Shown one piece after another: positions 1 to 8,551 of a stretch of 64,000 bases of DNA. The stretch is from Arthrobacter sp. H-02-3 (GTDB lineage: Bacteria > Actinomycetota > Actinomycetes > Actinomycetales > Micrococcaceae), in the NCBI RefSeq assembly GCF_003097355.1, contig NZ_PYUI01000003.1:62001-126000 (forward strand), given 5' to 3'. Below the pieces are notes generated by a model, which saw nothing but the letters and a program-made list of their open reading frames with translations, searched no databases and was not told where the DNA came from. The translations under genes were made by a program, and so were the position numbers. Position 1 is the first letter of the stretch. Each line of letters begins with the position of its first letter.

Positions 1-3
1 ACT

Positions 4-561
4 CTAGACGCTGCCCCCGCGGCCCGCGCCCCCTCCATGGATGTGGGATTCACCTACTAGTTCTTCGAGCCCCTCGACGGCCGCCGCCAGCGACAGGTCC
101 GGGTGCTCCACAAGGAACGGCAGCAGGAGACGGTTCTCCTTCTCCAGGTGCACGGCGAAGAGGCCCCTCAGGGTGCCGGCCGCGACGGCGGCGTCCACGC
201 CACCGGCTCCGCGCAATTGGTCGATCGCTCCAGCTATCGCCTGATGCTCGGCCAGCAGGGCCGCGACGAGCAGCCGGGCCTCCGGCGTGCCTTCCGCTCC
301 CCCGTACAGCGGGCCCTCCTCGGCGACCGCATGCGGGAGGAGGTCGGTTTCGCACCACTCCACGAGGACCTCGTGGGCATCGTGCTCGGCGACGGCCTTG
401 CCCGCCGTCACGGCGTGGATGAGAGCGTCGGTCAGGGCGACGAGGCGCTTGAGCATCGCCGTGTGATGGCTTTCGACCGCCTCGAGGGCACGGACTTCAT
501 CGGCCGCGTCCCCGGGCAGCGTGTTCCGCGGCGTTGCGGCCGCGGCGTCCGGATTGTCCAT
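4..561 (-). CDS. Hemerythrin (HHE) domain protein
   Basis: Small helical di-iron protein of the hemerythrin/HHE family, expected in the cytosol to bind O2 or NO or to buffer iron. The 185-residue product has ligand candidates in the family order: His32-His33, His77 with Glu81/82, His106, and a final His138-x3-Glu142. The frame stays open to 681, but the ATG at 561 has AGGAG five bases ahead and is preferred. The first 25 residues are Ala-rich and probably disordered. A DevR-type box with a -10 hexamer lies just upstream (600-642), which ties the gene to the DevR/DevS pair near 16-19 kb. The exact ligand and function cannot be told from sequence. Confidence 0.85.
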   Translation of the reverse strand: MDNPDAAAATPRNTLPGDAADEVRALEAVESHHTAMLKRLVALTDALIHAVTAGKAVAEHDAHEVLVEWCETDLLPHAVAEEGPLYGGAEGTPEARLLVAALLAEHQAIAGAIDQLRGAGGVDAAVAAGTLRGLFAVHLEKENRLLLPFLVEHPDLSLAAAVEGLEELVGESHIHGGGAGRGGSV

Positions 562-599
562 AGTGACTCCTGGCTGGGCAGGATTGATGGTCGGATTCC

Positions 600-642
600 A
601 CCTTACGGACACGGATCTCCGTGCGGACGGGTCTTTCGGCCC
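600..642 (-). promoter_or_regulatory. DevR-type box and -10 of the hemerythrin gene
   Basis: Read toward the hemerythrin gene, GGGCCGAAAGACCC (629-642) fits the half-site pattern GGGNC-N4-GNCCC exactly. It is followed after 23 bases by TAAGGT (600-605). The same box-to-hexamer distance is seen at 15.2 kb and 33.9 kb, typical of an activator that overlaps the -35 region. Binding is inferred. Confidence 0.6.
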
Positions 643-791
643 GTTCGTCCGCCCCGCCGCGTGTGTAAGGCACGGCCGCACCCGGCCTTGACCCGGATCC
701 GTTTCGACGCCGTCGCAGCGTCCACGCTAGCCTTGCACCCTATGGTTGACGACGAACGGTACCGGATCCCTCAGCACGCCTCGGGCAGGCC

Positions 792-1580
792 ATGACCCGG
801 TTTCTCGTGGCCGGGGAACCGAACCTGGCCCAGACATGGTGGGAGCGGATCGTGGCCGGATTCGGCCACGCCCCCAGCCCGCACGTGACCAGCACCGAGC
901 TCGCCGTGGTGATCCTGCTGGCCGTGGCCGTGTCCCTGCCCCGCCTCACCTGGCGCTACTTTGGACTGCTCGCCACGGTGACCCACGAACTCGGCCATGC
1001 CTTTGCCGCCCTCACCACCGGACAGCGGCTCGGCGGTATCCGTCTGGGCCTGGATCACTCCGGCACCACCACGACGTTCAGCAGGAGCCGTGCCTCCGCA
1101 GCCTGGTCCACCTTCTGGGGCTACCCCGTGCCCGCGGTCGTTGGCGCCGTGATGGTCTGGTGCGGTTTCAACGGCTGGGGACCTGCGGCGATGTCCGTGG
1201 GAACCGTGATCCTCCTGGCGTCCTTCCTGTTCCTCCGCAACGGCACGGGCCTGCTCATCACCGCCGCCGCCGTGCTGGCCGCGGCGCTCCTGGTGCTGTT
1301 TGTGCCGCCGGTGTTCAACGGGCACGTCATGATCGTGCTGGGCCTGGCGCTCCTGGTCGCCGCCGTCAGGGACCTCCTTAAACTGGCAAACGTCCATCTC
1401 CGGCACCGTGACAGGCTCACGACGTCGGACGCCTATCTGCTGGCCCGGGCCACCTCGGTCCCTGCCGCGGTGTGGATTACCCTCTTCGCGGCCGTGGTGG
1501 CCGTCGCCTGGTGGTTTGCGTGGCAGCCGATGGCGCCGGTGTTCACGGCCGTGTTCGGACACGTCATTTCCCCGCCGTAG
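792..1580 (+). CDS. M50 family (site-2-protease-like) membrane metallopeptidase
   Basis: Integral membrane protein of 262 residues with a zinc-binding HELGH motif (His65, Glu66, His69) at the start of a hydrophobic segment, as in peptidase family M50/M50B. About six further hydrophobic stretches follow (for example 95-125, 130-160, 170-190 and 225-250). The second metal ligand (Asp in an NPDG-type motif) is not evident, so protease activity is plausible but unproven. The start ATG is preceded by a weak AGG. It stands between the divergent hemerythrin gene and a leaderless redox gene whose -10 overlaps its stop codon. Confidence 0.7.
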   Translation: MTRFLVAGEPNLAQTWWERIVAGFGHAPSPHVTSTELAVVILLAVAVSLPRLTWRYFGLLATVTHELGHAFAALTTGQRLGGIRLGLDHSGTTTTFSRSRASAAWSTFWGYPVPAVVGAVMVWCGFNGWGPAAMSVGTVILLASFLFLRNGTGLLITAAAVLAAALLVLFVPPVFNGHVMIVLGLALLVAAVRDLLKLANVHLRHRDRLTTSDAYLLARATSVPAAVWITLFAAVVAVAWWFAWQPMAPVFTAVFGHVISPP

Positions 1581-1589
1581 GCTGGGACC

Positions 1590-2657
1590 ATGAGCCAGAC
1601 TACCCACACCGACGACCCCGGATTCAGCACCAAAGGCGCGTACGTGACCGGCGGCGCGGAATTCACCCGCGACACCAACTACATCGAGGACCGGATCACC
1701 CGGGACGGAGCCCCCGGCCGCAGCGGCGAACCCGGCTGGCCCGTCGAGCCTGGGCGTTACCGGCTCATCGCAGCACGTGCCTGCCCGTGGGCCAACCGCA
1801 CGGTGATCGTGCGCCGGCTCCTGGGCCTGGAGGACGTCATCTCGCTCGGCCAGCCCGGCCCCACCCACGATGCCCGGTCCTGGACCTTTGACCTCGACCC
1901 GGACGGCAAGGATCCGGTCCTCGGGATCGAACGCATCCAGGACGCCTACTTCCGCCGCTTCCCCGGCTACCCCCGCGGGATCACGGTCCCGGCGATCGTG
2001 GACGTCCCCACCGGGCAGGTCGTGACCAACAACTTCCCCCAGATCACCCTCGACTTCTCCACGGAATGGGCGCAGTACCACCGCCCCGGCGCGCCGGAGC
2101 TATACCCGGAACATCTGCGGGAAGAAATAGACGCCGTCAACAAGCGCGTCTTCACGGAAGTGAACAACGGCGTCTACCGGTGCGGCTTTGCCGGTTCCCA
2201 GGAAGCCTACGACGTCGCCTACGACCGGCTATGGACGGCCCTCGACTGGCTTGAGGAGCGCCTTGGCGGGCAACGGTACCTCGTGGGCGACACCATCACC
2301 GAGGCAGACGTCCGGCTCTTCACGACCCTGGCGCGCTTCGACGCCGTGTACCACGGGCACTTCAAGTGCAACCGGCAGAAGCTCAGCGAGATGCCGGTGC
2401 TGTGGGCCTACGCCCGTGACCTCTTCCAGACCCCCGGGTTCGGGGACACCACCGACTTCGTGCAGATCAAACAGCACTACTACATCGTCCACGAGGACAT
2501 CAACCCCACCGGCGTTGTCCCGCGCGGACCGGAGCTGGGCAACTGGCTCTCCGCCCACGGCCGCGAAGCACTGGGCGGCCGGCCGTTCGGCGACGGCACG
2601 CCGCCCGGACCGGTGCGCCCCGGCGAAGAGGTCACCCCGGGACACGGCGCAGCCTGA
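1590..2657 (+). CDS. Glutathione S-transferase omega-like, glutathionyl-hydroquinone reductase family
   Basis: Cytosolic thiol-dependent reductase related to YqjG/ECM4, which reduce glutathionyl-(hydro)quinones. The active-site motif A-C-P-W-A-N-R is present with the nucleophile at Cys65, in a thioredoxin-like N-terminal half, followed by an all-helical C-terminal half (about 160-310). The length of 355 residues fits the family (about 320-330) with a Gly/Pro-rich tail. Actinobacteria such as this use mycothiol rather than glutathione, so the true cofactor may be mycothiol (inference). A TAGGCT hexamer (1578-1583) lies six bases before the ATG and overlaps the previous stop codon, which suggests a leaderless mRNA. 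Confidence 0.82.
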   Translation: MSQTTHTDDPGFSTKGAYVTGGAEFTRDTNYIEDRITRDGAPGRSGEPGWPVEPGRYRLIAARACPWANRTVIVRRLLGLEDVISLGQPGPTHDARSWTFDLDPDGKDPVLGIERIQDAYFRRFPGYPRGITVPAIVDVPTGQVVTNNFPQITLDFSTEWAQYHRPGAPELYPEHLREEIDAVNKRVFTEVNNGVYRCGFAGSQEAYDVAYDRLWTALDWLEERLGGQRYLVGDTITEADVRLFTTLARFDAVYHGHFKCNRQKLSEMPVLWAYARDLFQTPGFGDTTDFVQIKQHYYIVHEDINPTGVVPRGPELGNWLSAHGREALGGRPFGDGTPPGPVRPGEEVTPGHGAA

Positions 2658-2690
2658 CCGGCAAACACTGTCCTGCCGGGGTTCGTCCAT

Positions 2691-2719
2691 TTGTCGCAGC
2701 AAGATCTCCAGCCTAGGGT
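2691..2719 (+). promoter_or_regulatory. Sigma-70-type promoter of the FUSC gene
   Basis: TTGTCG (2691-2696), a 17-base spacer and TAGGGT (2714-2719), with the ATG eight bases after the hexamer. This layout predicts a leaderless transcript. Confidence 0.55.
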
Positions 2720-2727
2720 GAGCCGGG

Positions 2728-3858
2728 ATGACTACGACAGACGAGGCAACGCACACCGGAGGCCCCTCCGTGTTCCGGCGGCTCTGGCGGATCGTGGCCG
2801 ACAACGTGTCCTCGGCGCTGCTGTGGCCACGGCTGCAGCTGGCCATGAAGGCAGGACTGGCCGCGGGCGTGGCCTTTGCCATCGCCCCGCTGATGCCCGG
2901 CCCCGCGGCCGACTACCCCTATTACGCTCCGCTGGGCGCCCTGGTGGCGATGTACGAGAACGTCGCCGGCTCCATGAAGCAGGGAGTGCAGACGCTCGCG
3001 GGGCTGGCGATAGGGATTGGACTGGCCTTTGTGCTTTTCATCCTCGGCAGCCCCTCACCGCTGACAGTCGGGATCGTGATGGCTTTTGGTGTTGTCCTGG
3101 CCGGACTTCCTAAGATCGGCGCAGGCCGGGACTGGATCCCGACGGCGGCGCTTCTGGTCCTGCTCGTGGGCGGCCACAACCCGGACACGTTCTCCTTCGG
3201 GTACCTCTTCCAGATGGGCGTCGGAGTCACGGTGGGCATCATTGTGAACCTGCTGGTCTTCCCGCCCCTGCACTTCCGGGCCGCCGAGCTCAGCATCGCG
3301 GAACTTCGCCTGGCACTCGCCCAGCAGCTCCGGGACATGGCCACGGCGCTCAAGGAGAGCTGGCCGCCGGAACACGAGGACTGGTCCAAGCGGTCCGACT
3401 CGCTCGAAGCCTCCGCGCGCTCCGTACGGCTGGCCGTGGAGAAGGCGGACGCCAGCCGGCGGGCGAATCCCCGGCGCCGGCTCCACCCTCGGGACATCGA
3501 ACTGGATTACCGCAACCTGAGGGATCTTGAGCGGGTGACCTTCCACGTCCAGGACGTGACGCAGGTGCTGTCCGATGTCATCTGGGCCAAGGACACACCC
3601 TTTGTGGTGCCGGATGAATATACCGAGCCGCTTGCCGACGCCATGTCCGCCGTGGCTGACATCCTGCGCTCGATCGAGGAGGAGAGCCCGGAAGAGCAGT
3701 TGGAGCGGATTGAAGCGGCCGACTCTGCCGTCAAGGCGCTGGCGGGACGGATCGGCGCCGAGGAAACGTCCACCGACGCCCCCAGCGCAGTCGAGTCGAT
3801 CCTGATGAGCCTGCACCGGATGCTGCGGGTCGTGAAGTCCTCCGCGGCCAGCGACTGA
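2728..3858 (+). CDS. FUSC / aromatic acid exporter family membrane protein
   Basis: Predicted inner-membrane protein of 376 residues. The N-terminal half holds about six hydrophobic segments (residues 43-60, 67-80, 87-107, 113-130, 139-150, 160-178) in the FUSC/ArAE arrangement. The C-terminal half is charged and coiled (about 185-376), presumably cytosolic. Family members export aromatic acids or other toxic organic anions; the substrate here is unknown. There is no ribosome site; a good promoter sits directly upstream. It converges with the MaoC gene across a hairpin. Confidence 0.75.
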   Translation: MTTTDEATHTGGPSVFRRLWRIVADNVSSALLWPRLQLAMKAGLAAGVAFAIAPLMPGPAADYPYYAPLGALVAMYENVAGSMKQGVQTLAGLAIGIGLAFVLFILGSPSPLTVGIVMAFGVVLAGLPKIGAGRDWIPTAALLVLLVGGHNPDTFSFGYLFQMGVGVTVGIIVNLLVFPPLHFRAAELSIAELRLALAQQLRDMATALKESWPPEHEDWSKRSDSLEASARSVRLAVEKADASRRANPRRRLHPRDIELDYRNLRDLERVTFHVQDVTQVLSDVIWAKDTPFVVPDEYTEPLADAMSAVADILRSIEEESPEEQLERIEAADSAVKALAGRIGAEETSTDAPSAVESILMSLHRMLRVVKSSAASD

Positions 3859-3891
3859 CGCCCGGATACTCCGGCCAAAGGCCCGGACCAT

Positions 3892-3934
3892 GACGGCGGC
3901 GTCCGTCCCCGTGCGGGGGGCGGGCGCCGCCGTC
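3892..3934. terminator. Hairpin between convergent genes
   Basis: Perfect 10-bp arms (3892-3901 and 3925-3934) with a smaller CCCC/GGGG stem inside the loop. It lies between the stops of the FUSC and MaoC genes and could serve both strands. No U-tract is seen. Confidence 0.5.
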
Positions 3935-3953
3935 GTTCCTGGCCGGCTACCGG

Positions 3954-4868
3954 CTAGGACAGCGCCGCGACGGAGCCGCTGAAGTGCCGCCGCCCGGACA
4001 ACGGGTTCCACGCCACGTAGTCGGAGCGTTTCCATGCCCCGCCGCCGGCCTGAACGGTGCTGATGTCCAGCGCCACGCGGGCCGGCAGGAAGACCGGCGC
4101 CTCGAAGGCCACCTCCCAGCTGAACGAGTCCCCCTTGACGGCACCGACGTCCGCCAGCGCCCGCGACGCGAGGTACATGCCATGGGCGAGGGACCGGCGC
4201 AGCCCCATGGCCTTGGCCGTCAGGACGCTTAGGTGAATGGGATTGAAGTCGCCGGACACGGCCGCGTAGGCGCGCCCGGTGTCTACGCCCAACTGCCAGA
4301 TCGCCGTGGGATCCGGTGCCGAGAACGGCGGCGGCGCTACCGGCACCGACGGCTTGTCGATCCCGGGCAGGAACACGCCCTTGGCCAGGTAGGTCGAGAC
4401 CCCGCGCCACCGGACTTCCGCTTGCCCGGCGGCCCGGACCTCGGCCACGACATCAAGCTGGGTGCCGGCTCTGTGTCCACGCAGGTTGTCCACCCGGGCA
4501 CGGATGTCCAGAGCCTCGGTGAACAGCACCGGCGCGGACTGCACCACCGTGTTGCTCAGGTGGATCATGCCCAGCAGCGGCAGCGGAAAGTCGTCCCGGT
4601 TCATCACGCTCATGGCCAGCGGAAACGCCAGCGCATGGATGAACCCGGCGGGCAGGACATCGCTCGCGGTCTCACCGATCAGGTGCTGGTAGGCGGTCAG
4701 GTTGGTGACGTCGGCCCGCACGCCGCGGACTTCGTGGGTGTAAGGCGGCAGTTCGGTGCCGCCGTGGGTGCCCAGGACCCGCCGCCGCGCCGCGGTGGCC
4801 GCCGCGTTGACGTAGAGCTTGGACAGGGCCGGCATCTCCCCAAGGATGACGGTCTGGGAACTGCTCAT
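3954..4868 (-). CDS. MaoC-like (R)-specific enoyl/hydroxyacyl dehydratase
   Basis: Hydratase/dehydratase with a double hot-dog fold, acting on CoA- or ACP-bound acyl chains. The C-terminal hot-dog contains the hydratase-2 motif around SGDFNPIH (about residues 205-212), with the catalytic Asp and His. The N-terminal half (about 45-150) is the degenerate hot-dog. The 304 residues resemble mycobacterial HtdX (Rv0241c). Its ATG overlaps the stop of the upstream fabG by four bases (ATGA), so the two are translationally coupled. With the thiolase gene these form a fatty-acid oxidation or elongation operon. Confidence 0.82.
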   Translation of the reverse strand: MSSSQTVILGEMPALSKLYVNAAATAARRRVLGTHGGTELPPYTHEVRGVRADVTNLTAYQHLIGETASDVLPAGFIHALAFPLAMSVMNRDDFPLPLLGMIHLSNTVVQSAPVLFTEALDIRARVDNLRGHRAGTQLDVVAEVRAAGQAEVRWRGVSTYLAKGVFLPGIDKPSVPVAPPPFSAPDPTAIWQLGVDTGRAYAAVSGDFNPIHLSVLTAKAMGLRRSLAHGMYLASRALADVGAVKGDSFSWEVAFEAPVFLPARVALDISTVQAGGGAWKRSDYVAWNPLSGRRHFSGSVAALS

Positions 4869-6205
4869 GCGCCCACCAAATTCTGCCCGCAGACGCGCAG
4901 CACCTCTCCGGAAATCCCGCCGGCGGCGTCGCTGGCAAGGAACGCGATGGCCTCGGCGACGTCCCCCGGCCGGCCGCCCTGCTGCAGGGAATTGAGCCGG
5001 CGCGCGATTTCGCGGGTGGCGAAGGGGATCCGCGCGGTCATCTCCGTTTCGATGAAGCCGGGAGCGACAGCGTTGATGGACCCGCCGCGCTCGCCGATGA
5101 GCGGCGCTGTGGCGCGGACCATGCCGATCACGCCGCCCTTGGACGCGGCATAGTTGGTCTGGCCGCGGTTGCCGGCGATCCCGCTTGTGGAGGCCACGGA
5201 GACGATCCGCGGCGAGTCGCGGAAGTGCTCAGAGGCCAGGAGGGCGTCATTGATCCGCAACTGCGCGGCGATGTTGACCGCGATGACGGAGTTCCAGCGG
5301 CCCGCATCCATATTGGCCAGGAGCTTGTCACGGGTGATTCCGGCGTTGTGGATCACGATGTCCAGCCGGCCGTGGCGTGCCACGGCGTGGTCAATGATCC
5401 GCTGGCCGGCGTCGCTGCGGCTGATATCCAGCTGCAGGGCCGTGCCGTGGACCTCGTTGGCCACGGCCGCGAGATGGTCGCCCGCGGCCGGGATGTCGAC
5501 GAGGATGAGCGTGGCGCCGTCGCGGTACAGGGTGCGGGCGATCGCTGCCCCGATGCCCCGGGCGGCGCCCGTCACCACTGCCACCTTGCCGGCCAGCGGC
5601 TTCTCGACGTCATCGGGAAGCTGCCCCGCACCGGAGGTGACGGTCAGGAACTGCCCGTCCACGAACGCCGAGCGGCCGGACAGGAAGAACCTCAACGCCC
5701 CCAGCGTCCCGGGGCTGGTGGTGTCGGCGCCGGCGGCGAGCAGGATGCCGTTCCCTGTGGCGCCCGCGCGCAGTTCCTTCGCCAGCGACCGCAGGAGGCC
5801 GTCCACGCCGTGCCGGGCCGCCGCCGTCGCCGGCTCCACCGCGGAGTCCGCCGTACGGGACACTGTGATGACACGGGCATTCGGGGCCAGGTCGCGCAGC
5901 GAGGTGGCCGCCGTGAGGACCGGGTGCTCCAGGTCCTCGGGACGGGCCAACTCGTCCAGCACCAGGATGATGGCGCCGAGCTTCTCCTTCGGGATCGCGT
6001 GGCGCCGGACGTCGAGGTTCCAGGCCAGGAGGGCCGCGGCCAGGCTGTCGGCGCCGCTGGTGGAGCCCTGAACCAGGACCGGCCCCTCGATCAGGGGGGC
6101 ACCGGGCCGGTACCGCCGTAGGGCCACCGGCTGCGGGAGCCCGAGCCGCTTGGCAATGTCCCGGCCGGGTCCGTGGCTGACGAACCGGGTGTATGTGTCG
6201 GTCAT
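4865..6205 (-). CDS. fabG: Two-domain 3-oxoacyl-(ACP/CoA) reductase, FabG4-like
   Basis: NAD(P)-dependent 3-ketoacyl reductase of the high-molecular-weight FabG type (446 residues). The N-terminal half is a degenerate flavodoxin-like Rossmann domain. The C-terminal SDR domain has TGAARGIG, NNAGIT-like and a catalytic Ser...Tyr-x3-Lys set (TSGIAG then YAASK). A longer in-frame start at 6313 was rejected because the ATG at 6205 matches family starts. It is ten bases downstream of the thiolase and overlaps the hydratase. The order hydratase-FabG4-thiolase parallels Rv0241c-Rv0243 of M. tuberculosis (from memory). Confidence 0.87.
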   Translation of the reverse strand: MTDTYTRFVSHGPGRDIAKRLGLPQPVALRRYRPGAPLIEGPVLVQGSTSGADSLAAALLAWNLDVRRHAIPKEKLGAIILVLDELARPEDLEHPVLTAATSLRDLAPNARVITVSRTADSAVEPATAAARHGVDGLLRSLAKELRAGATGNGILLAAGADTTSPGTLGALRFFLSGRSAFVDGQFLTVTSGAGQLPDDVEKPLAGKVAVVTGAARGIGAAIARTLYRDGATLILVDIPAAGDHLAAVANEVHGTALQLDISRSDAGQRIIDHAVARHGRLDIVIHNAGITRDKLLANMDAGRWNSVIAVNIAAQLRINDALLASEHFRDSPRIVSVASTSGIAGNRGQTNYAASKGGVIGMVRATAPLIGERGGSINAVAPGFIETEMTARIPFATREIARRLNSLQQGGRPGDVAEAIAFLASDAAGGISGEVLRVCGQNLVGA

Positions 6206-6215
6206 CGGGTTCCCC

Positions 6216-7565
6216 TTAGAGTGCTTCGAGAATTGCGACGACGCCCTGGCCGCCGGCGGCGCAGATGGACACAAGCCCGCGCGCCGGGCGGCCGTCGGCC
6301 TGGCCCTTGCCATGCAGCATCTTGGCCAGCGACGCCACGATCCGGCCGCCCGTGGCAGCGAACGGGTGCCCGGCAGCCAGCGAAGAGCCGTTGACGTTCA
6401 GTTTGGACCGGTCAATGCTGCCGAAGGCGCCGTCCAGGCCCAGGCGGGTGCGGCCGAATTCCTCGTCCTCCCACGCGGCAAGGGTGCTCAGCACCGTCCC
6501 GGCGAAGGCCTCGTGGATCTCGAAGAAGTCGAAGTCCTCAAGGGTGAGGTTGTGGCGTGCGAGCAGCCGGGGCACCGCGAAGGCCGGCGCCATGAGCAGC
6601 CCGTCCTTGCCATGGACAAAGTCCACGGCGGCCGCTTCGCCGTCAACCACGGCGGCGAGCTTGGGGAGGTCGTGGGCATCGGCCCATTCCTCGGAGGCGA
6701 GCAGCACGGTGGAGGCGCCGTCCGTCAGCGGGGTGGAATTGCCAGCCGTCATCGTCGCCTCGGCGCCAAGGTTCTTGCCGAAGACCGGCTTGAGTGTCGC
6801 CAGTTTCTCCAGGCTCGTGTCGGCCCGCAGATTGGAGTCGCGGCTCAGGCCCCGGTAGGGCGTCAGGAGGTCGTCGAAGAAGCCGGCGTCGTAGGCCGCG
6901 GCAAGATTCTTGTGGCTGTTGAAGGCGAGCTCGTCCTGGGCCTCCCGGGTGATCTTCCACTGCGCGGTGGTCAGCGCCTGGTGCTCGCCCATTGACAGCC
7001 CGGTGCGCGGCTCCCCCGTGTTCGGGGCATCGGGGGCCAGGTCCTTGGGCCGGAGCCGGCTGAGGACCTGCAGCTTCCGGGATACCGTCTTCGCCCGGTT
7101 CAGGTCCAGGAGCACCTCGCGGAGCCCTTCGCTGACGGCGATGGGGGCATCCGAGGCCGAGTCGACGCCGCCGGCGATCGCCGACTCGATCTGGCCCAGC
7201 TTGATCTTGTTGGCCAGGCCGAGGACTGTCTCCAGGCCGGTGGCGCACGCCTGCTGGAGGTCATACGCGGGGGTCTCGGCGGAGAGGGCCGAGCCGAGAA
7301 CTGCTTCCCGGGTGAGGTTGAAGTCGCGGGAGTGCTTGAGGACGGCCCCGGCGGCGACTTCCCCGATCCGCTCATCCTGGAGGCCAAAGCGGGCGATGAG
7401 TCCGTCCAGAGCGGCGGTGAGCATGTCCTGGTTGGAGGACTTGGTGTAGGCACCGCCGGTCCGGGCAAACGGTATGCGGTTGCCGCCCACAACCACGGCT
7501 TTGCGAAGCTGCGTGGCGGCGGTCGGTTCCTGCGGGCCGGGTACTGACTGTCCGTTGACGGACAT
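6216..7565 (-). CDS. fadA: Acetyl-CoA acetyltransferase / 3-ketoacyl-CoA thiolase (FadA2-like)
   Basis: Thiolase that cleaves 3-ketoacyl-CoA, or condenses acetyl-CoA, in the cytosol. The 449-residue protein keeps all catalytic elements: nucleophile Cys107 in QQACATG, NEAF-type HEAF, the GHPFAATGG histidine, and the C-terminal CAAGGQG cysteine. The ATG at 7565 has GAAGGAG about eight bases upstream; the open frame to 7901 crosses the divergent regulator gene and is not credible. It is the first gene of a three-gene minus-strand operon. Its promoter must lie in the 61-bp gap holding the TetR operator, so repression by the divergent regulator is likely. Confidence 0.9.
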   Translation of the reverse strand: MSVNGQSVPGPQEPTAATQLRKAVVVGGNRIPFARTGGAYTKSSNQDMLTAALDGLIARFGLQDERIGEVAAGAVLKHSRDFNLTREAVLGSALSAETPAYDLQQACATGLETVLGLANKIKLGQIESAIAGGVDSASDAPIAVSEGLREVLLDLNRAKTVSRKLQVLSRLRPKDLAPDAPNTGEPRTGLSMGEHQALTTAQWKITREAQDELAFNSHKNLAAAYDAGFFDDLLTPYRGLSRDSNLRADTSLEKLATLKPVFGKNLGAEATMTAGNSTPLTDGASTVLLASEEWADAHDLPKLAAVVDGEAAAVDFVHGKDGLLMAPAFAVPRLLARHNLTLEDFDFFEIHEAFAGTVLSTLAAWEDEEFGRTRLGLDGAFGSIDRSKLNVNGSSLAAGHPFAATGGRIVASLAKMLHGKGQADGRPARGLVSICAAGGQGVVAILEAL

Positions 7566-7594
7566 GGGCTGTCTCCTTCGATCAAAGCGGTTAC

Positions 7595-7627
7595 CGATAC
7601 CCAGCGTACCTGATACGCTGGGTATCG
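7595..7627. promoter_or_regulatory. Palindromic operator in the fadA/TetR divergent promoter
   Basis: Perfect inverted repeat with 14-bp arms, CGATACCCAGCGTA (7595-7608) and its complement (7614-7627), and a 5-bp spacer. It sits in the 61-bp gap between fadA and the TetR gene, and its right end touches the GTG start of the regulator. Size and symmetry fit a TetR-dimer operator controlling both directions. Confidence 0.8.
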
Positions 7628-8463
7628 TGAACATCCCCCACGCTAGTCCGCCGGACGCCACCACGGCCAGCGGCAAGGCCGCCGCCAGGGGCGCCGGCCC
7701 CCGGTCCAGCACCCCGCCAAACACCCCGTCAAGCGGCGCGTCGGGCGCCCCCTCCGGCACCCCCGGTGGGCCGTCCGGCGTCGACGGCCGCTCCTCGCGG
7801 TGGCAGTCCCACCGCGAGGAACGGCGGCGGGAGCTCATCAAGTCCGCCCGGAAGGCGGTGCATGCCCTGGGCAGCGATGCTTCCATGGAAGACATCGCCA
7901 TAGCCGCGGGGACGTCAAAGTCCGTGTTCTACCGCTACTTTGGTGACAAAGCCGGTCTCCAGCAGGCCGTGGGCGAGGTGGTGCTGGGCCAGATGCAGCG
8001 CCGGATCCAGGAGGCTGCCCAGAGCGCCCAGACACCGCGCGAGGGCCTGTTCGCCATGGTCTCGGCCTACCTGCAGATGGCCGAGACCAGCCCGAACGTC
8101 TACACGTTCGTGACGCGCCACGGCCACGGCGACGCGGACACGGCAGGTCCGTCCGTCTCCACCGCCGGGGCGCTGAGCCACTTCTTCGCCGCCATCAGCG
8201 ACATGATCGCCCGGCCGATGCGCAGCCACCTGGGCGGCGGCCAGGACAAGGAAGCTGTGATCGGCTACTGGCCCAACGCCGCGATCGGACTGGTGCGGAA
8301 CGCCGGAGAGCAGTGGCTCGCCAGCCCGCCGGGACCCGCCAAGCCGGACCAGGAGGCCATGGCACGGCAGATTACGGACTGGCTCTGCTTCGGGATCGCT
8401 CCCGAACTGCAGACGCCGCCCCCGAAGGGAGCGGACCCTGTGCCGGACCGCGGCACCTCCTAG
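7627..8463 (+). CDS. TetR family transcriptional regulator
   Basis: DNA-binding repressor of about 278 residues. After a Pro/Ser/Gly-rich unstructured N-terminus (about 55 residues) comes a typical TetR helix-turn-helix: a MEDIAIAAGTSKSVFYRYFGDK stretch (abbreviated; key residues GTSKSVFYRYF). A helical ligand-binding domain follows. I take the GTG at 7627 as start because the open frame further upstream overlaps the divergent fadA. The operator covers the start, so the transcript is probably leaderless and self-repressed. Context predicts an acyl-CoA or fatty-acid effector (inference). Confidence 0.82.
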   Translation: MNIPHASPPDATTASGKAAARGAGPRSSTPPNTPSSGASGAPSGTPGGPSGVDGRSSRWQSHREERRRELIKSARKAVHALGSDASMEDIAIAAGTSKSVFYRYFGDKAGLQQAVGEVVLGQMQRRIQEAAQSAQTPREGLFAMVSAYLQMAETSPNVYTFVTRHGHGDADTAGPSVSTAGALSHFFAAISDMIARPMRSHLGGGQDKEAVIGYWPNAAIGLVRNAGEQWLASPPGPAKPDQEAMARQITDWLCFGIAPELQTPPPKGADPVPDRGTS

Positions 8464-8551
8464 CACCGGCACCCGGGCCCCCGGCCCCGCAGCCGAGGGC
8501 CCGGAACTGAGGCCTTAGCACTGAATTGTCAGAACCAAAGAAGGAATCGAC

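Noticed and set aside
771..2081. 436-residue open frame on the minus strand
   Set aside because: Antisense to two well-supported genes; Arg/His/Gly-rich with no family features, a GC-rich shadow frame.
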